Of a stretch of DNA of 47,533 bases, positions 1 to 9,012 are shown piece after piece. Made by a program: the position numbers and the translations under genes. Position 1 is the stretch's first letter; every line of letters starts with the position of its first letter. Under the pieces are notes generated by a model. The model was not told where the DNA came from and searched no databases. It was given only the letters and a program-made list of their open reading frames with translations. Origin of the DNA: Pseudoxanthomonas taiwanensis (GTDB lineage Bacteria > Pseudomonadota > Gammaproteobacteria > Xanthomonadales > Xanthomonadaceae); contig NZ_PDWK01000019.1 in the NCBI RefSeq assembly GCF_010093135.1, positions 1-47,533 on the forward strand. The letters are read 5' to 3'.

Positions 1-64
1 GCTGGCTGATGCGCTGGATCGCGGCTTTTTGTGCCTGGATGCTGGGGGCGTTGATTTCGCTCAT
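1..64 (-). CDS. Possible 5' fragment of a protein, cut by the window edge
   Basis: Reading leftwards from an ATG at 64-62 there are 21 open codons that run off the window, beginning MSEINAPSIQAQK. The codons look plausible for a real gene, but no clear ribosome binding site precedes the ATG. I do not recognise the family. Too little is visible to assign a function, and the frame could be open by chance. Confidence 0.25.
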   Translation of the reverse strand, partial: MSEINAPSIQAQKAAIQRISQ

Positions 65-267
65 CACGGCTGGATCGCAGCCAACGGTACCCGCACGGGG
101 ATGAGAGGCGGATTCTTCAGGGCCGACTACTTAGTTCCACATGGCTAACCTGACAATCAATTCTGGAGAACGTTTCGTGCAGGGTGCGAGCTATACCCCC
201 CCCAATTAAGCTCGAGACCAGCTTCGCAAAGTCGACCACGCTCTACCTCTCCAAAGGATTGAGGTCC
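65..267. other. Intergenic stretch, no gene seen
   Basis: About 200 bases lie between the partial leftmost frame and the end of icmF. The stretch is clearly more AT-rich than the rest of the window and includes a run of eight C (about 197-204). I see no open frame, RNA gene or strong hairpin, and no obvious terminator follows icmF. Confidence 0.5.
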
Positions 268-3200
268 CTACATATTCCGCCGATACTCCCCTCCCACGTC
301 ATACAGCGCATGACTGATCTGGCCGAGTGAGTGGGTCTTGACCGCCTCCATGAGCGCCTCGAACACGTTGCGGCGCTCGCGGGCGGTCTTCTGCAGGTAG
401 GCCAGGCCGTGACCGTCGTGCGGCTCGGTGGCTGCGGCCGCCGGGTCGCCGTCCACGACGTGGCCGTGTTCGGTCTCCCCTGCCGGCGCCAGCGGGTTGC
501 GGTTGCGCTGCCAGATGCGCAGGTTCTCGATCTGCTGCCGCTTCTCCTCGTCGGTGGAGCGGATCAGCTCGATCTCGCCGCTGACGTCGCTGCCGCCGTC
601 CTTGGCCAGGAAGGTGTTGACGCCGATGATCGGCAGCGAGCCGTCGTGCTTCTTCTGCTCGTAGTACAGGCTCTCTTCCTGGATCTTGCCGCGCTGGTAC
701 ATGGTGTCCATGGCGCCGAGCACGCCGCCGCGCTCGCTGATGGCCTCGAACTCCCGGTACACGGCCTCCTCGACCAGGTCGGTCAGGTACTCGATGGCGT
801 AGCTGCCCTGCCACGGGTTCTCGATGAAGTTCAGGCCCAGCTCCCTGTTGATGATCATCTGGATGGCCACGGCGCGGCGCACCGATTCCTCGGTGGGCGT
901 GGTGATGGCCTCGTCGTAGGCGTTGGTGTGCAGGCTGTTGCAGTTGTCGAACAGGGCGTACAGGGCCTGCAGCGTGGTCCGGATGTCGTTGAACTGGATC
1001 TCCTGGGCGTGCAGCGAGCGGCCGGAGGTCTGGATGTGGTACTTGAGCATCTGGCTGCGCTCGTTGGCGCCGTAGCGCTCGCGCATGGCGCGGGCCCAGA
1101 TGCGGCGGGCCACGCGGCCGATCACCGTGTACTCCGGGTCCATGCCGTTGCTGAAGAAGAAGCTCAGGTTGGGCGCGAAGTCGTCGATCTTCATGCCCCG
1201 GGCCAGGTAGTACTCGACGATGGTGAAGCCGTTGGCCAGGGTGAAGGCCAGCTGGCTGATCGGGTTCGCGCCCGCCTCGGCGATGTGGTAGCCGGAGATG
1301 GACACCGAGTAGAAGTTGCGGACCTGGTGGTCCACGAAGTACTGCTGGATGTCGCCCATCATGCGCAGGGCGAACTCGGTGTTGAAGATGCAGGTGTTCT
1401 GGGCCTGGTCCTCCTTGAGGATGTCGGCCTGGACGGTGCCGCGCACCACCTGCAGGGTCTCGGCCTTGATCTTCTCGTAGGTCTCGCGGTCCACGAGCTG
1501 GTCGCCGGTCACGCCCAGCAGCGCCAGGCCCAGGCCGTCGTTGCCCCTGGGCAGTTCGCCGTGGTAGCGCGGACGCTCCCTGCCCTCGAAGAAGGCGTCG
1601 ATCTTCTTCTGCGCCAGCGCCCAGCGGTCGGCGTCGGCCTTCAGGTACTTCTCCACCTGCTGGTCGATGGCGGTGTTCATGAACATGGCCAGGATGATGG
1701 GCGCCGGGCCGTTGATGGTCATGGAAACCGATGTGTTCGGCGCGCACAGGTCGAAGCCGGAGTACAGCTTCTTCATGTCGTCCAGCGTGGGCACGTTGAC
1801 GCCGGAGTTGCCGATCTTGCCGTAGATGTCCGGGCGCTCGGCCGGATCCTCGCCGTACAGGGTCACGCTGTCGAAGGCGGTGGACAGGCGCGCGGCCGGC
1901 TGGCCGTAGCTCAGGTAGTGGAAGCGGCGGTTGGTGCGCTCCGGCGTGCCCTCGCCGGCGAACATGCGGATCGGGTCCTCGCCGGTGCGGCGGTACGGAT
2001 ACACGCCCGCCGTGTACGGGTAGCTGCCCGGCAGGTTCTCCCTGGACAGGAAGCGCAGCAGCTCGCCCCAGCTGCGGCAGGTCGGCGGGGCGATCTTGGG
2101 GATCTTCTGGTGGCTGAGCGACTCGCGGTAGTTCTCCACGCGGATGGTCCTGCCGCGCACCTGGTACTCGTTCACCTCGTCGGTGATGGCCTTCAGGCGC
2201 GCCGGCCACTCGCGCAGCAGGCGCAGCGACTCGGCCGAGAGCGACTGCACCGCGTCGTTGTAGCGCTGGCGCAGCGTGGCCAGCGAGCGGTCGCCCTCCA
2301 CGTGCAGGTCGGCGGCCTCGTACAGGTCCAGCGGCCGCGGCAGCCTGGGGTCCTCCAGCTCGCGCAGCGCCTGCCACAGCCCCTGGGCGCGGCTGGCGGT
2401 CTCGGACTCGCTCTCGATGCGGCGGTTGATCGCCCGGCCCTGCTCGGCGATCTCGGCCAGGTAACGCACCCGGTTGCCCGGGATCAGCACGGTGGCGCGC
2501 GGCTCCCTGAGCGTGGTGTCGATCCGCGGCGCGAAGTCGCAGCGCGGCGAGGCCGGATCCAGCCTGGCCTTCAGCAGCCGGCACAGGTTGGCGAACATCC
2601 AGCTCACGCCGGGGTCGTTGAACTGGCTGGCGATGGTCGGATAGACGGGGATGTCCTCGTCGCGGACGTCGAAGGCGTTGCGGTTGCGCTTCCACTGCTT
2701 GCGCACGTCGCGCAGGGCGTCCTCGGCGCCGCGGCGGTCGTACTTGTTCAGCACCACCAGCTCGGCGAAGTCGAGCATGTCGATCTTCTCCAGCTGGCTG
2801 GCCGCGCCGTAGTCGGAGGTCATCACGTAGACCGGGAAGTCCACCAGGTCCACGATCTCCGAGTCGCTCTGGCCGATGCCGGCGGTCTCCACGATCACCA
2901 GGTCGAAGCCCAGCGAGCGCAGGAAGCCGATGCAGTCGTGCAGCACGGTGTTGGTGGCCGCGTGCTGGCGGCGCGTGGCCATCGAGCGCATGTACACGCG
3001 GCGGCTGCGCAGCGAGTTCATGCGGATGCGGTCGCCCAGCAGGGCGCCGCCGCTGCGGCGGCGGGTCGGGTCCACCGACACCACGGCGGTGCGCATCTCC
3101 GGGAAGCAGGCCAGGAAGCGGTTGAGCAGCTCGTCGGTCACCGACGACTTGCCGGCTCCGCCGGTGCCGGTGATGCCCACCACCGGGGTGAGCGGGCGGC

Positions 3201-3819
3201 CGTCCGGGGTGCGCGCGGCCGCGGCCCAGCCCTTGCGCAGCAGCGCCAGCTCGGCCTCGCCGAAGACGCCGTCCTCGATGGCGCTGAGCATGCGGCCGAT
3301 GGCGAACTCGTCCTCCAGCGCCGGGCGCGGATCCACCGGGCCGGCGTGGGCCGGTGCGGCCTCGCGCGCGGCGGCGGCACGGCCGACCACGTCCTGGATC
3401 ATCTCCACCAGCCCCATCTTCATGCCGTCGTTGGGGTGGTAGATGCGCTCCACGCCGTAGGCCTCCAGGTCGCGGATCTCCTCCGGCGTGATGGTGCCGC
3501 CGCCGCCGCCGAACACGCGGATGTGCGGGGCACCCTGCTCGCGCAGCATATCCACCATGTAGCGGAAGTACTCCACATGGCCGCCCTGGTAGGACGACAG
3601 GGCGATGGCGTCGGCGTCCTCCTGCAGTGCGGCACGCACCACCTCCTCCACGCTGCGGTTGTGGCCCAGGTGGATCACCTCCGCGCCCTGCGCCTGGATC
3701 AGGCGGCGCATGATGTTGATCGCCGCGTCGTGGCCGTCGAACAGGCTGGCGGCGGTAATGAAGCGGAGCGGCGAGGCATCCGGGCGCGCGTCGGGGATCT
3801 GGGTGGCGGGCGTGCTCAT
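268..3819 (-). CDS. icmF: Fused isobutyryl-CoA mutase IcmF (B12-dependent)
   Basis: This 1183-aa protein joins three parts in the IcmF order. An N-terminal cobalamin-binding domain has a DGHDAA motif whose His30 would ligate cobalt. A MeaI-type P-loop GTPase follows (GTGGAGKSS at 217-225, NKYD further on). The large acyl-CoA mutase domain fills the C-terminal half. The family interconverts isobutyryl- and n-butyryl-CoA, and some members also interconvert isovaleryl- and pivalyl-CoA; the GTPase acts as cofactor chaperone. The start at 3819 is chosen because MSTPATQ has a GAGG ribosome site just upstream; the frame stays open further back only through GC-rich repeat DNA. It is somewhat longer than the roughly 1080-1100 aa I expect. 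The leucine-degradation genes nearby make an isovaleryl-CoA role worth testing. Confidence 0.93.
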   Translation of the reverse strand: MSTPATQIPDARPDASPLRFITAASLFDGHDAAINIMRRLIQAQGAEVIHLGHNRSVEEVVRAALQEDADAIALSSYQGGHVEYFRYMVDMLREQGAPHIRVFGGGGGTITPEEIRDLEAYGVERIYHPNDGMKMGLVEMIQDVVGRAAAAREAAPAHAGPVDPRPALEDEFAIGRMLSAIEDGVFGEAELALLRKGWAAAARTPDGRPLTPVVGITGTGGAGKSSVTDELLNRFLACFPEMRTAVVSVDPTRRRSGGALLGDRIRMNSLRSRRVYMRSMATRRQHAATNTVLHDCIGFLRSLGFDLVIVETAGIGQSDSEIVDLVDFPVYVMTSDYGAASQLEKIDMLDFAELVVLNKYDRRGAEDALRDVRKQWKRNRNAFDVRDEDIPVYPTIASQFNDPGVSWMFANLCRLLKARLDPASPRCDFAPRIDTTLREPRATVLIPGNRVRYLAEIAEQGRAINRRIESESETASRAQGLWQALRELEDPRLPRPLDLYEAADLHVEGDRSLATLRQRYNDAVQSLSAESLRLLREWPARLKAITDEVNEYQVRGRTIRVENYRESLSHQKIPKIAPPTCRSWGELLRFLSRENLPGSYPYTAGVYPYRRTGEDPIRMFAGEGTPERTNRRFHYLSYGQPAARLSTAFDSVTLYGEDPAERPDIYGKIGNSGVNVPTLDDMKKLYSGFDLCAPNTSVSMTINGPAPIILAMFMNTAIDQQVEKYLKADADRWALAQKKIDAFFEGRERPRYHGELPRGNDGLGLALLGVTGDQLVDRETYEKIKAETLQVVRGTVQADILKEDQAQNTCIFNTEFALRMMGDIQQYFVDHQVRNFYSVSISGYHIAEAGANPISQLAFTLANGFTIVEYYLARGMKIDDFAPNLSFFFSNGMDPEYTVIGRVARRIWARAMRERYGANERSQMLKYHIQTSGRSLHAQEIQFNDIRTTLQALYALFDNCNSLHTNAYDEAITTPTEESVRRAVAIQMIINRELGLNFIENPWQGSYAIEYLTDLVEEAVYREFEAISERGGVLGAMDTMYQRGKIQEESLYYEQKKHDGSLPIIGVNTFLAKDGGSDVSGEIELIRSTDEEKRQQIENLRIWQRNRNPLAPAGETEHGHVVDGDPAAAATEPHDGHGLAYLQKTARERRNVFEALMEAVKTHSLGQISHALYDVGGEYRRNM

Positions 3820-3919
3820 GCGTCCTCGTGAATCAAGGTTTCGCACCGATTCTAGACATTGCACGCGAAACCATTGGTTGCGCCGCAGCGTGACATTTCG
3901 CCCCGCCCCTCCCCGGCGT

Positions 3920-4380
3920 CTCGCCGCCGCCCCGGCCCTGCAGGAGCCGCGTACGCGGCGATCCGGCCGGCGGGGGGCCGAAGCCCGCATTCAAGTGCGT
4001 CGGCAAAGAGGCGGCATTCCGCCCATCGGCACGGGCGCCCGCCGCGACGCGCCCGTCGCGTCGCCGCTGACGCGGCTTTCCTGCAGGAAGCGCATGACGA
4101 CCGGGCCGGCGCGCGAAGCGGTGCCCCTGTAGGAGCCGCGCACGTGGCGACCCGGCCGGCCTATGCGAAACCCGCGTTCAGCCGCAACGGGAAAGGCGCC
4201 GCATGCAGTCCCCACACAGGCGCCCGGCCCTGCAGGAGCCGCGTACGCCGCGACCCGGCCCGCGGGTCCGAAGCCCGCATTCAAGTGCGCCGGAAAAGGG
4301 GCGGCATGCCGCCCATCGGCACGGGCGCCCGCCGCGACGTGCCCCTTCGCGTCGCCGCTGACGCGGCCCCCGCGGGGGCG
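3920..4380. repeat. Cluster of REP-like GC-rich intergenic repeats
   Basis: The 580-base gap between icmF and the hydrolase gene contains no credible gene. It holds several copies, in both orientations, of a core resembling CTGCAGGAGCCGCGTACGCG followed by GCGACCCGGCC. Plus-oriented copies start near 3938, 4127 and 4230; reversed copies lie near 4061-4087 and 4351-4370. A longer unit containing GAAGCCCGCATTCAAGTGCG recurs at 3980 and 4270, 290 bases apart. The same core occurs in other gaps of this window, so it is a dispersed family. Long open frames across it are GC artefacts. Confidence 0.75.
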
Positions 4381-4399
4381 CAACCGGCCGGTACCCGCC

Positions 4400-5341
4400 T
4401 CAGGCGATGCCGAACGGCAGGTTCGGCGAGGACACCACCCGCTCGCCCACAGGCTCCCCGCGCAGGAAACGCAGGGCGGCGGCGATCACCTCCGGATCGC
4501 CGGCGATGCGGTGGTGGCCCAGCCCGCGGGTGCTGAGCAGGCGCGCACCGGGCCACAGGCGGGCGTAACGCTCGCCCTCCTCCCACGGCACCTCGTCGTC
4601 CTCCAGATCGTGCACCACCAGCGCCGGCATGCCGAACCGCGGCAGGTAGGCATGCACCGAGAGGCTGGCCACCGGCACGCCGAGCTGCCGCTCGAACTGG
4701 TGGAACATCCGCTCCACCAGCGGCTCGCGCAGGCCGACCATGCGCCCGAAGCGGTGCCCGGCCGCCAGCACGTCCGCGGCCGGGGCGACCAGCACCGCCC
4801 GCCCGGCCTGCAGGCCACCGTCGCGGATGGCCAGCGCGGCGGCCCCGCCGCCCATGGAATGCGCCAGCACCGCCGCGGCCGGGCCGTGCCAGCGGGCCAC
4901 CGCCGCCCCCGCCCCGGCGCACTCCACCAGGTTGGTCTGCGCCGGCTCGTTGCGGCCGTGGCCCGGCAGGTCGAAGGACACCACCGCGTAGCCGGCCTGG
5001 CGCAGCGGCTCCACCCAGGGCCGGCAGCGCAGGCCGAAGCTGGACCAGCCGTGGGTGAACAGCCCCCAGGGCTGGGCGGCCGGATCGCCCCACGTGTAGG
5101 TGGTGAGCGTGCGGCCGCCGCTTTCCACCTGCCCCACCCGGCAGTCGGAGACGTCGGCCTCCCAGGCGCGCCGGTGCGAGTGCGCCAGCGGCGTGGCGAA
5201 CAGGCGCGAGGCCCGGCGCAGGGTGGTCCCCGGCATCAGCCAGCCGCCGGCGGCGAAGGCCCAGCGCACCGCCCGGGGCACCCTGAAAGAACGAACGGTC
5301 GTGCTTTTTTGTGGCGAAGCGGAAACGGTCGTGGGGGACAT
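4400..5341 (-). CDS. Alpha/beta hydrolase
   Basis: This 313-aa serine hydrolase has the alpha/beta fold. The nucleophile elbow is AHSMGGG, the oxyanion region is FTHGWSS, the acid is probably in the VHDLEDDEVP segment, and the catalytic His lies in GLGHHRI near the C terminus. The N terminus is basic and weakly hydrophobic but not a convincing signal peptide. It lies 17 bases downstream of the tetR-family gene on the same strand, so the two are probably co-transcribed and the hydrolase is likely a target of that regulator. The substrate cannot be read from the sequence; an ester, lipid or xenobiotic is possible. Confidence 0.82.
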   Translation of the reverse strand: MSPTTVSASPQKSTTVRSFRVPRAVRWAFAAGGWLMPGTTLRRASRLFATPLAHSHRRAWEADVSDCRVGQVESGGRTLTTYTWGDPAAQPWGLFTHGWSSFGLRCRPWVEPLRQAGYAVVSFDLPGHGRNEPAQTNLVECAGAGAAVARWHGPAAAVLAHSMGGGAAALAIRDGGLQAGRAVLVAPAADVLAAGHRFGRMVGLREPLVERMFHQFERQLGVPVASLSVHAYLPRFGMPALVVHDLEDDEVPWEEGERYARLWPGARLLSTRGLGHHRIAGDPEVIAAALRFLRGEPVGERVVSSPNLPFGIA

Positions 5342-5358
5342 GGCGGGACTTCTTCGAG

Positions 5359-5985
5359 TCAGCGGGGGGAGCGGGCCGGCCCGGCGCCGGCCCGGAGACG
5401 GTCGAGCAGGTCGCGCACCGCGGCGCGGGCGAGCACGTCGGCCTGCGGCTGGTGCAGGCGCATGTGGTGCAGCGCGTACATGAAGCCGTGCAGCTGGTAG
5501 GACACCAGCGCCGGATCGGTGCCGGCGCGCAGGTGCCCCTCCTCCACGGCCATGGCCACCGCGCGCTCCACGATCAGGCGCCAGCGCTCCAGCAGTTCGG
5601 CCACGTGGTCGCGCATCGGGCCGGGGCGGCCGTCGTACTCGGTGGCCGCGCCCAGGAACACGCAGCCTTCCGGATGGTCCAGGATCCAGCCGATCCAGCC
5701 GTCGAGCATGGCCTGCAGCCGCGGCAGGCCGCGCGGCTGACGCAGCGCCGGCTCCAGCACCTGCGTGGTGAAGCTCCCGGCCGCCCAGTCCAGGGTCTGC
5801 CGCACCAGGTCCTCGCGCGAGCCGAAGTGGGCGAACACGCCGCTCTTGGACATGCCGGCGGCGGAGGCCAGCTCGCCGATGCTCACGCCCTCCAGCCCCA
5901 GCCGCGCGGCCAGCTCGCAGGCACGGCCCAGCAGCATCCCGCGGGTGCTGGCGCCCTTGGCGGTGGCGGGGGCCGGAGTGGTCAT
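5359..5985 (-). CDS. TetR/AcrR-family transcriptional regulator
   Basis: A 208-aa repressor-like protein. The N-terminal helix-turn-helix is recognisable in GVSIGELASAAGMSKSGVFAHF (about residues 33-54), followed by GSREDLVRQTLDWA. The rest is the variable helical ligand-binding domain, which resembles TetR_C-type regulators seen beside hydrolases and oxidoreductases. The ATG at 5985 is preferred because an upstream extension would run through the intergenic region and any operator there. It is followed after 17 bases by the alpha/beta hydrolase and is divergent from leucine dehydrogenase. A 15-base palindrome in the shared upstream region is its best candidate operator. The ligand is unknown. 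Confidence 0.85.
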   Translation of the reverse strand: MTTPAPATAKGASTRGMLLGRACELAARLGLEGVSIGELASAAGMSKSGVFAHFGSREDLVRQTLDWAAGSFTTQVLEPALRQPRGLPRLQAMLDGWIGWILDHPEGCVFLGAATEYDGRPGPMRDHVAELLERWRLIVERAVAMAVEEGHLRAGTDPALVSYQLHGFMYALHHMRLHQPQADVLARAAVRDLLDRLRAGAGPARSPR

Positions 5986-6033
5986 GGCCGGCAAAATAGC
6001 ACGCCCGTTCGGTTCCGCAAGGCCCGGATGGGA

Positions 6034-6057
6034 CCGTCCGTCGGACGGGGGTAGAAT
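6034..6057 (+). promoter_or_regulatory. Candidate operator palindrome and -10 box ahead of leucine dehydrogenase
   Basis: The shared upstream region of tetR and leucine dehydrogenase contains CCGTCCG-T-CGGACGG, a perfect 7+7 inverted repeat at 6034-6048. It is followed at 6052-6057 by TAGAAT, a good -10 hexamer for the plus strand. A repressor bound here would cover the -35/-10 spacer. The assignment to the adjacent TetR protein is inference from position only. Confidence 0.45.
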
Positions 6058-6174
6058 GGCGCCCCCGCGACGCAGCCTCCCCGATACTGGCCCCGGCGCG
6101 TTTTTGTTTGCCGGATCCGGCAGGCCCGTCCCGCCGGTCCGCCAGCCACGCGCGCCCCCCACGCGGAGCCCACG

Positions 6175-7275
6175 ATGCTTTTCGAAACCCCCGCCACCTC
6201 CGGTCACGAACAGGTTGTCTTCTGCAACAACCCCGATGCCGGCCTAAAGGCCATCATCGCCATCCACAACACCGTGCTGGGGCCCGCGCTTGGCGGCGTG
6301 CGCATGCGCCACTACGCCGACGAGGCCGACGCGGTGCGCGACGTGCTGCGCCTGAGCCGGACGATGACCTACAAGAACGCGCTGGCCGGCCTGAACGTGG
6401 GCGGCGGCAAGGCCGTGATCCTGGGCGACCCGAAGACCGACAAGACCGAGGCGCTGTTCCGCGCCTTCGGCCGCTGCGTGGACGCCCTGGGCGGGCGCTA
6501 CATCACCGCCGAGGACGTGGGCACCGACGTCAACGACATGGAGCTGATCTACCTGGAGACCGAGTACGTCACCGGCGTGCACCAGGTCCACGGCGGCTCC
6601 GGCGACCCGGCCCCGTTCACCGCCTACGGCACCTTGCAGGCGCTGATGGCCACGCTCAAGCGCAAGCTCGGCCACGAGGACGTGGGCAAGGTCAGCATCG
6701 CCATGCAGGGCCTGGGCCACATCGGCATGGAGCTGGCCAAGCTGCTGCGCGAGCGCGGCGCCAAGCTGTTCGTCACCGACCTGGACCCGGCCAAGGTCGA
6801 GCACGCGGTGTCCGAGTACGGCGCCGAGGCGGTCAAGCCCGACGAGATCTACGACGTGGCCGCCGACGTGTTCGCGCCCTGCGCGATGGAAGGCGCCATC
6901 AACGAGCAGGTGCTGGACCGGCTGAAGGTGCAGGTGGTGTGCGGCTCGGCCAACAACCAGCTGGCCAGCCACGCGGTGGGCGACGAACTGCACCGCCGCG
7001 GCATCCTCTACGCGCCCGATTACGCGGTCAACGCCGGCGGCGTGATGAACGTGTCGCTGGAGATCGACGGCTACAACCGCGAGCGGGCGATGCGCCTGAT
7101 CCGCAGCATCTACCACAACGTGTCGAAGATCTTCGACCTGGCCGAGCGCGAAGGCATCAGCCCCCAGTACGCCGCCGACCGCATCGCCGAGTCGCGCCTG
7201 GCCGCCATCGGCAAGCTCAAGCTGCCGATGGGCCGCGCCACCCCGCGCATGGGCCATCTGCGCGGCGAGCATTGA
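6175..7275 (+). CDS. Leucine (branched-chain amino acid) dehydrogenase
   Basis: A 366-aa enzyme of the Glu/Leu/Phe/Val dehydrogenase family, which oxidatively deaminates leucine, valine and isoleucine to 2-oxo acids with NAD. The dehydrogenase dimerisation domain contains the two active-site lysines, K67 in TYKNALAG and K79 in LNVGGGKAVI. The NAD-binding fold has GLGHIGMELA, and the VCGSANNQL and YAVNAGGVMNVS segments are typical. The length matches leucine dehydrogenases and is shorter than glutamate dehydrogenases. The ATG has a CGGAG ribosome site. It supplies the first step of the leucine route whose later steps are encoded further right, and its promoter region is shared with a TetR regulator. 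Phenylalanine as substrate is the main alternative. Confidence 0.88.
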   Translation: MLFETPATSGHEQVVFCNNPDAGLKAIIAIHNTVLGPALGGVRMRHYADEADAVRDVLRLSRTMTYKNALAGLNVGGGKAVILGDPKTDKTEALFRAFGRCVDALGGRYITAEDVGTDVNDMELIYLETEYVTGVHQVHGGSGDPAPFTAYGTLQALMATLKRKLGHEDVGKVSIAMQGLGHIGMELAKLLRERGAKLFVTDLDPAKVEHAVSEYGAEAVKPDEIYDVAADVFAPCAMEGAINEQVLDRLKVQVVCGSANNQLASHAVGDELHRRGILYAPDYAVNAGGVMNVSLEIDGYNRERAMRLIRSIYHNVSKIFDLAEREGISPQYAADRIAESRLAAIGKLKLPMGRATPRMGHLRGEH

Positions 7276-7349
7276 CGGGCGCAACCGGTTGCGGCCGGTG
7301 CGCCGGCGCCGCTGCGGCGTGAACGCACACCCGGAAACGTGGCGGGTGA

Positions 7350-7740
7350 ACGCGGGCGCCGGACGCGCCGGCCGGGGCGCCGCGCACGCGGCCCCTGCAG
7401 GGGGTTCCGCCGCGCTGCCTCGCGCTGTAGGAGCCGCGTCAGCGGCGACCCGAGGGCGCACCCGGAGGCGGTGTTCAACGTGGCGTTCGAGGCAGGGCTC
7501 CGGCCGCGTGGCGGCTGACCGTCGTCCCGGACGCGCCGGCCGGGTCGCCGCGCACGCGGCTCCTGCAGGGGGTTCCGCCGCGCTGCCTCGCGCTGTAGGA
7601 GCCGCGTCAGCGGCGACCCGAGGGCGTACCCGGAGGCGGCGTTCAACGTGGCGTTCGAGGCAGGGCTCCGGCCGCGTGGCGGTTGACCGCCGTCCCGGAC
7701 GCGCCGGCCGGGTCGCCGCGCACGCGGCCCCTGCAGGGGG
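7350..7740. repeat. Tandem 168-bp repeat containing REP-like cores
   Basis: The gap between leucine dehydrogenase and liuA holds two consecutive copies of a 168-base unit, 7395-7562 and 7563-7730, differing at five positions by my count. A partial copy lies on the left (about 7350-7394) and the first ten bases of a further copy on the right. Each unit includes CTGTAGGAGCCGCGTCAGCG with GCGACCCGAGGG and, near its end, the reversed core GGGTCGCCGCGCACGCGGC. No coding frame here is credible; frames on both strands stay open only because of base composition. Confidence 0.85.
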
Positions 7741-7823
7741 CGGCTCATGTGCGGCCGCACAATGAGCTGGAGCGGACCAGCCCCTACACTTCGGTACAGA
7801 TGAAACCAATTACAGGGGAGCCG

Positions 7824-8981
7824 ATGGACGCATTCCAGCTGGGAGAGGAGATCGACGCACTGCGCGAGGCGGTGCGCCGTTTCGCCGAGGCCGAGATCGC
7901 GCCGCGCGCGGCGCGGATCGATGCGGACAACGCCTTCCCGCAGGACCTGTGGCCGAAGCTGGGCGAGCTGGGCCTGCTGGGCATGACCGTCGCGCCCGAG
8001 TACGGCGGCAGCGGCATGGGTTACCTGGCGCACCTGGTGGCGATGGAGGAAATCTCGCGCGCATCCGGTTCGGTCGGCCTCAGCTACGGCGCCCACTCCA
8101 ACCTCTGCGTCTCCAACCTGTTCCTCAACGGCACCGAGGCGCAGCGCCGCAAGTACCTGCCGAAGCTGTGCAGCGGCGAATGGAAGGGCGCACTGGCCAT
8201 GAGCGAGCCGGGTGCCGGTTCCGACGTGGTCGGCTCGATGGCCTGCCGCGCCGAGCTGCGCGACGGGGTGTGGGTGGCCAACGGCAACAAGATGTGGATC
8301 ACCAACGGCCCCGAGGCCGACGTGCTGATCGTGTACATGCGCACCGCGGGCAAGGAGGCCGGCAGCCGCTGCATCACCGCCTTCATCGTCGAGCGCGGGA
8401 TGAAGGGCTTCTCCACGGCGCAGAAGCTGGACAAGCTGGGCATGCGCGGCTCCAACACCTGCGAGCTGGTATTCGAGGACTGCGAGATCCCGCCGGAGAA
8501 CGTGCTGGGCGAGGTCAACCAGGGCGTGCGGGTACTGATGAGCGGCCTGGACACCGAGCGCCTGGTGCTCACCGGCGGCCCACTGGGCCTGATGCAGGCG
8601 GCCATGGACGTGGCCCTGCCCTACGTGCGCGAGCGTCGCCAGTTCGACGCGCCCGTGGGCACCTTCGGCCTGATGCAGGGCAAGCTGGCCGACATGTACA
8701 CCGCGCTGCAGTCCAGCCGCGCCTTCGCCTACCAGGTGGCGCGCGACTTCGACGCCGGCCGCCATTCGCGCGCGGCCGCGGCCGCGTGCCTGCTGCACGC
8801 CTCCGAGGCCGCGGTGCAGGTGGCGCTGGAAGCGATCCAGGCCCTCGGCGGCAACGGCTACATCAACGAGTATCCGACCGGCCGCCTGCTGCGCGACGCC
8901 AAGCTGTACACCATCGGCGCCGGCACCAACGAGATCCGGCGCATGCTGATCGGCCGCGAGCTGTTCGAGGGCCGCGGCTGA
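7824..8981 (+). CDS. liuA: Isovaleryl-CoA dehydrogenase
   Basis: A 385-aa flavoprotein of the acyl-CoA dehydrogenase family that oxidises isovaleryl-CoA to 3-methylcrotonyl-CoA. It carries [11 protein letters not shown] (about 125-135) and the C-terminal [16 protein letters not shown] motif. The catalytic glutamate is in the position specific to isovaleryl enzymes, E245 in [19 protein letters not shown], rather than the usual C-terminal site. That distinguishes it from short- and medium-chain enzymes. The ATG at 7824 follows an AGGGGAG ribosome site; an in-frame ATG 24 bases upstream lacks one. It is the first committed step of the liu route, but a terminator directly after it separates it from the other liu genes. 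Confidence 0.95.
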   Translation: MDAFQLGEEIDALREAVRRFAEAEIAPRAARIDADNAFPQDLWPKLGELGLLGMTVAPEYGGSGMGYLAHLVAMEEISRASGSVGLSYGAHSNLCVSNLFLNGTEAQRRKYLPKLCSGEWKGALAMSEPGAGSDVVGSMACRAELRDGVWVANGNKMWITNGPEADVLIVYMRTAGKEAGSRCITAFIVERGMKGFSTAQKLDKLGMRGSNTCELVFEDCEIPPENVLGEVNQGVRVLMSGLDTERLVLTGGPLGLMQAAMDVALPYVRERRQFDAPVGTFGLMQGKLADMYTALQSSRAFAYQVARDFDAGRHSRAAAAACLLHASEAAVQVALEAIQALGGNGYINEYPTGRLLRDAKLYTIGAGTNEIRRMLIGRELFEGRG

Positions 8982-9012
8982 GCGCGGGCGGCCGCAGCCG
9001 CCCGCGCGTTTT
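8982..9012 (+). terminator. Rho-independent terminator after liuA
   Basis: Perfect 11-bp stem (8982-8992 with 8997-9007), CGCA loop, then G and TTTT. The last T is also the first base of the autotransporter stop triplet, so the two convergent genes meet here. Confidence 0.85.

Noticed and set aside
331-3831. A 1166-codon open frame opposite icmF on the plus strand
   Set aside because: It is the antisense shadow of a GC-rich gene; the translated product is Val/Ala/Leu/His-rich low-complexity sequence with no motifs.
7350-7740. CRISPR array
   Set aside because: Units are 168 bases and nearly identical along their whole length; there are no short repeats with differing spacers and no cas genes.
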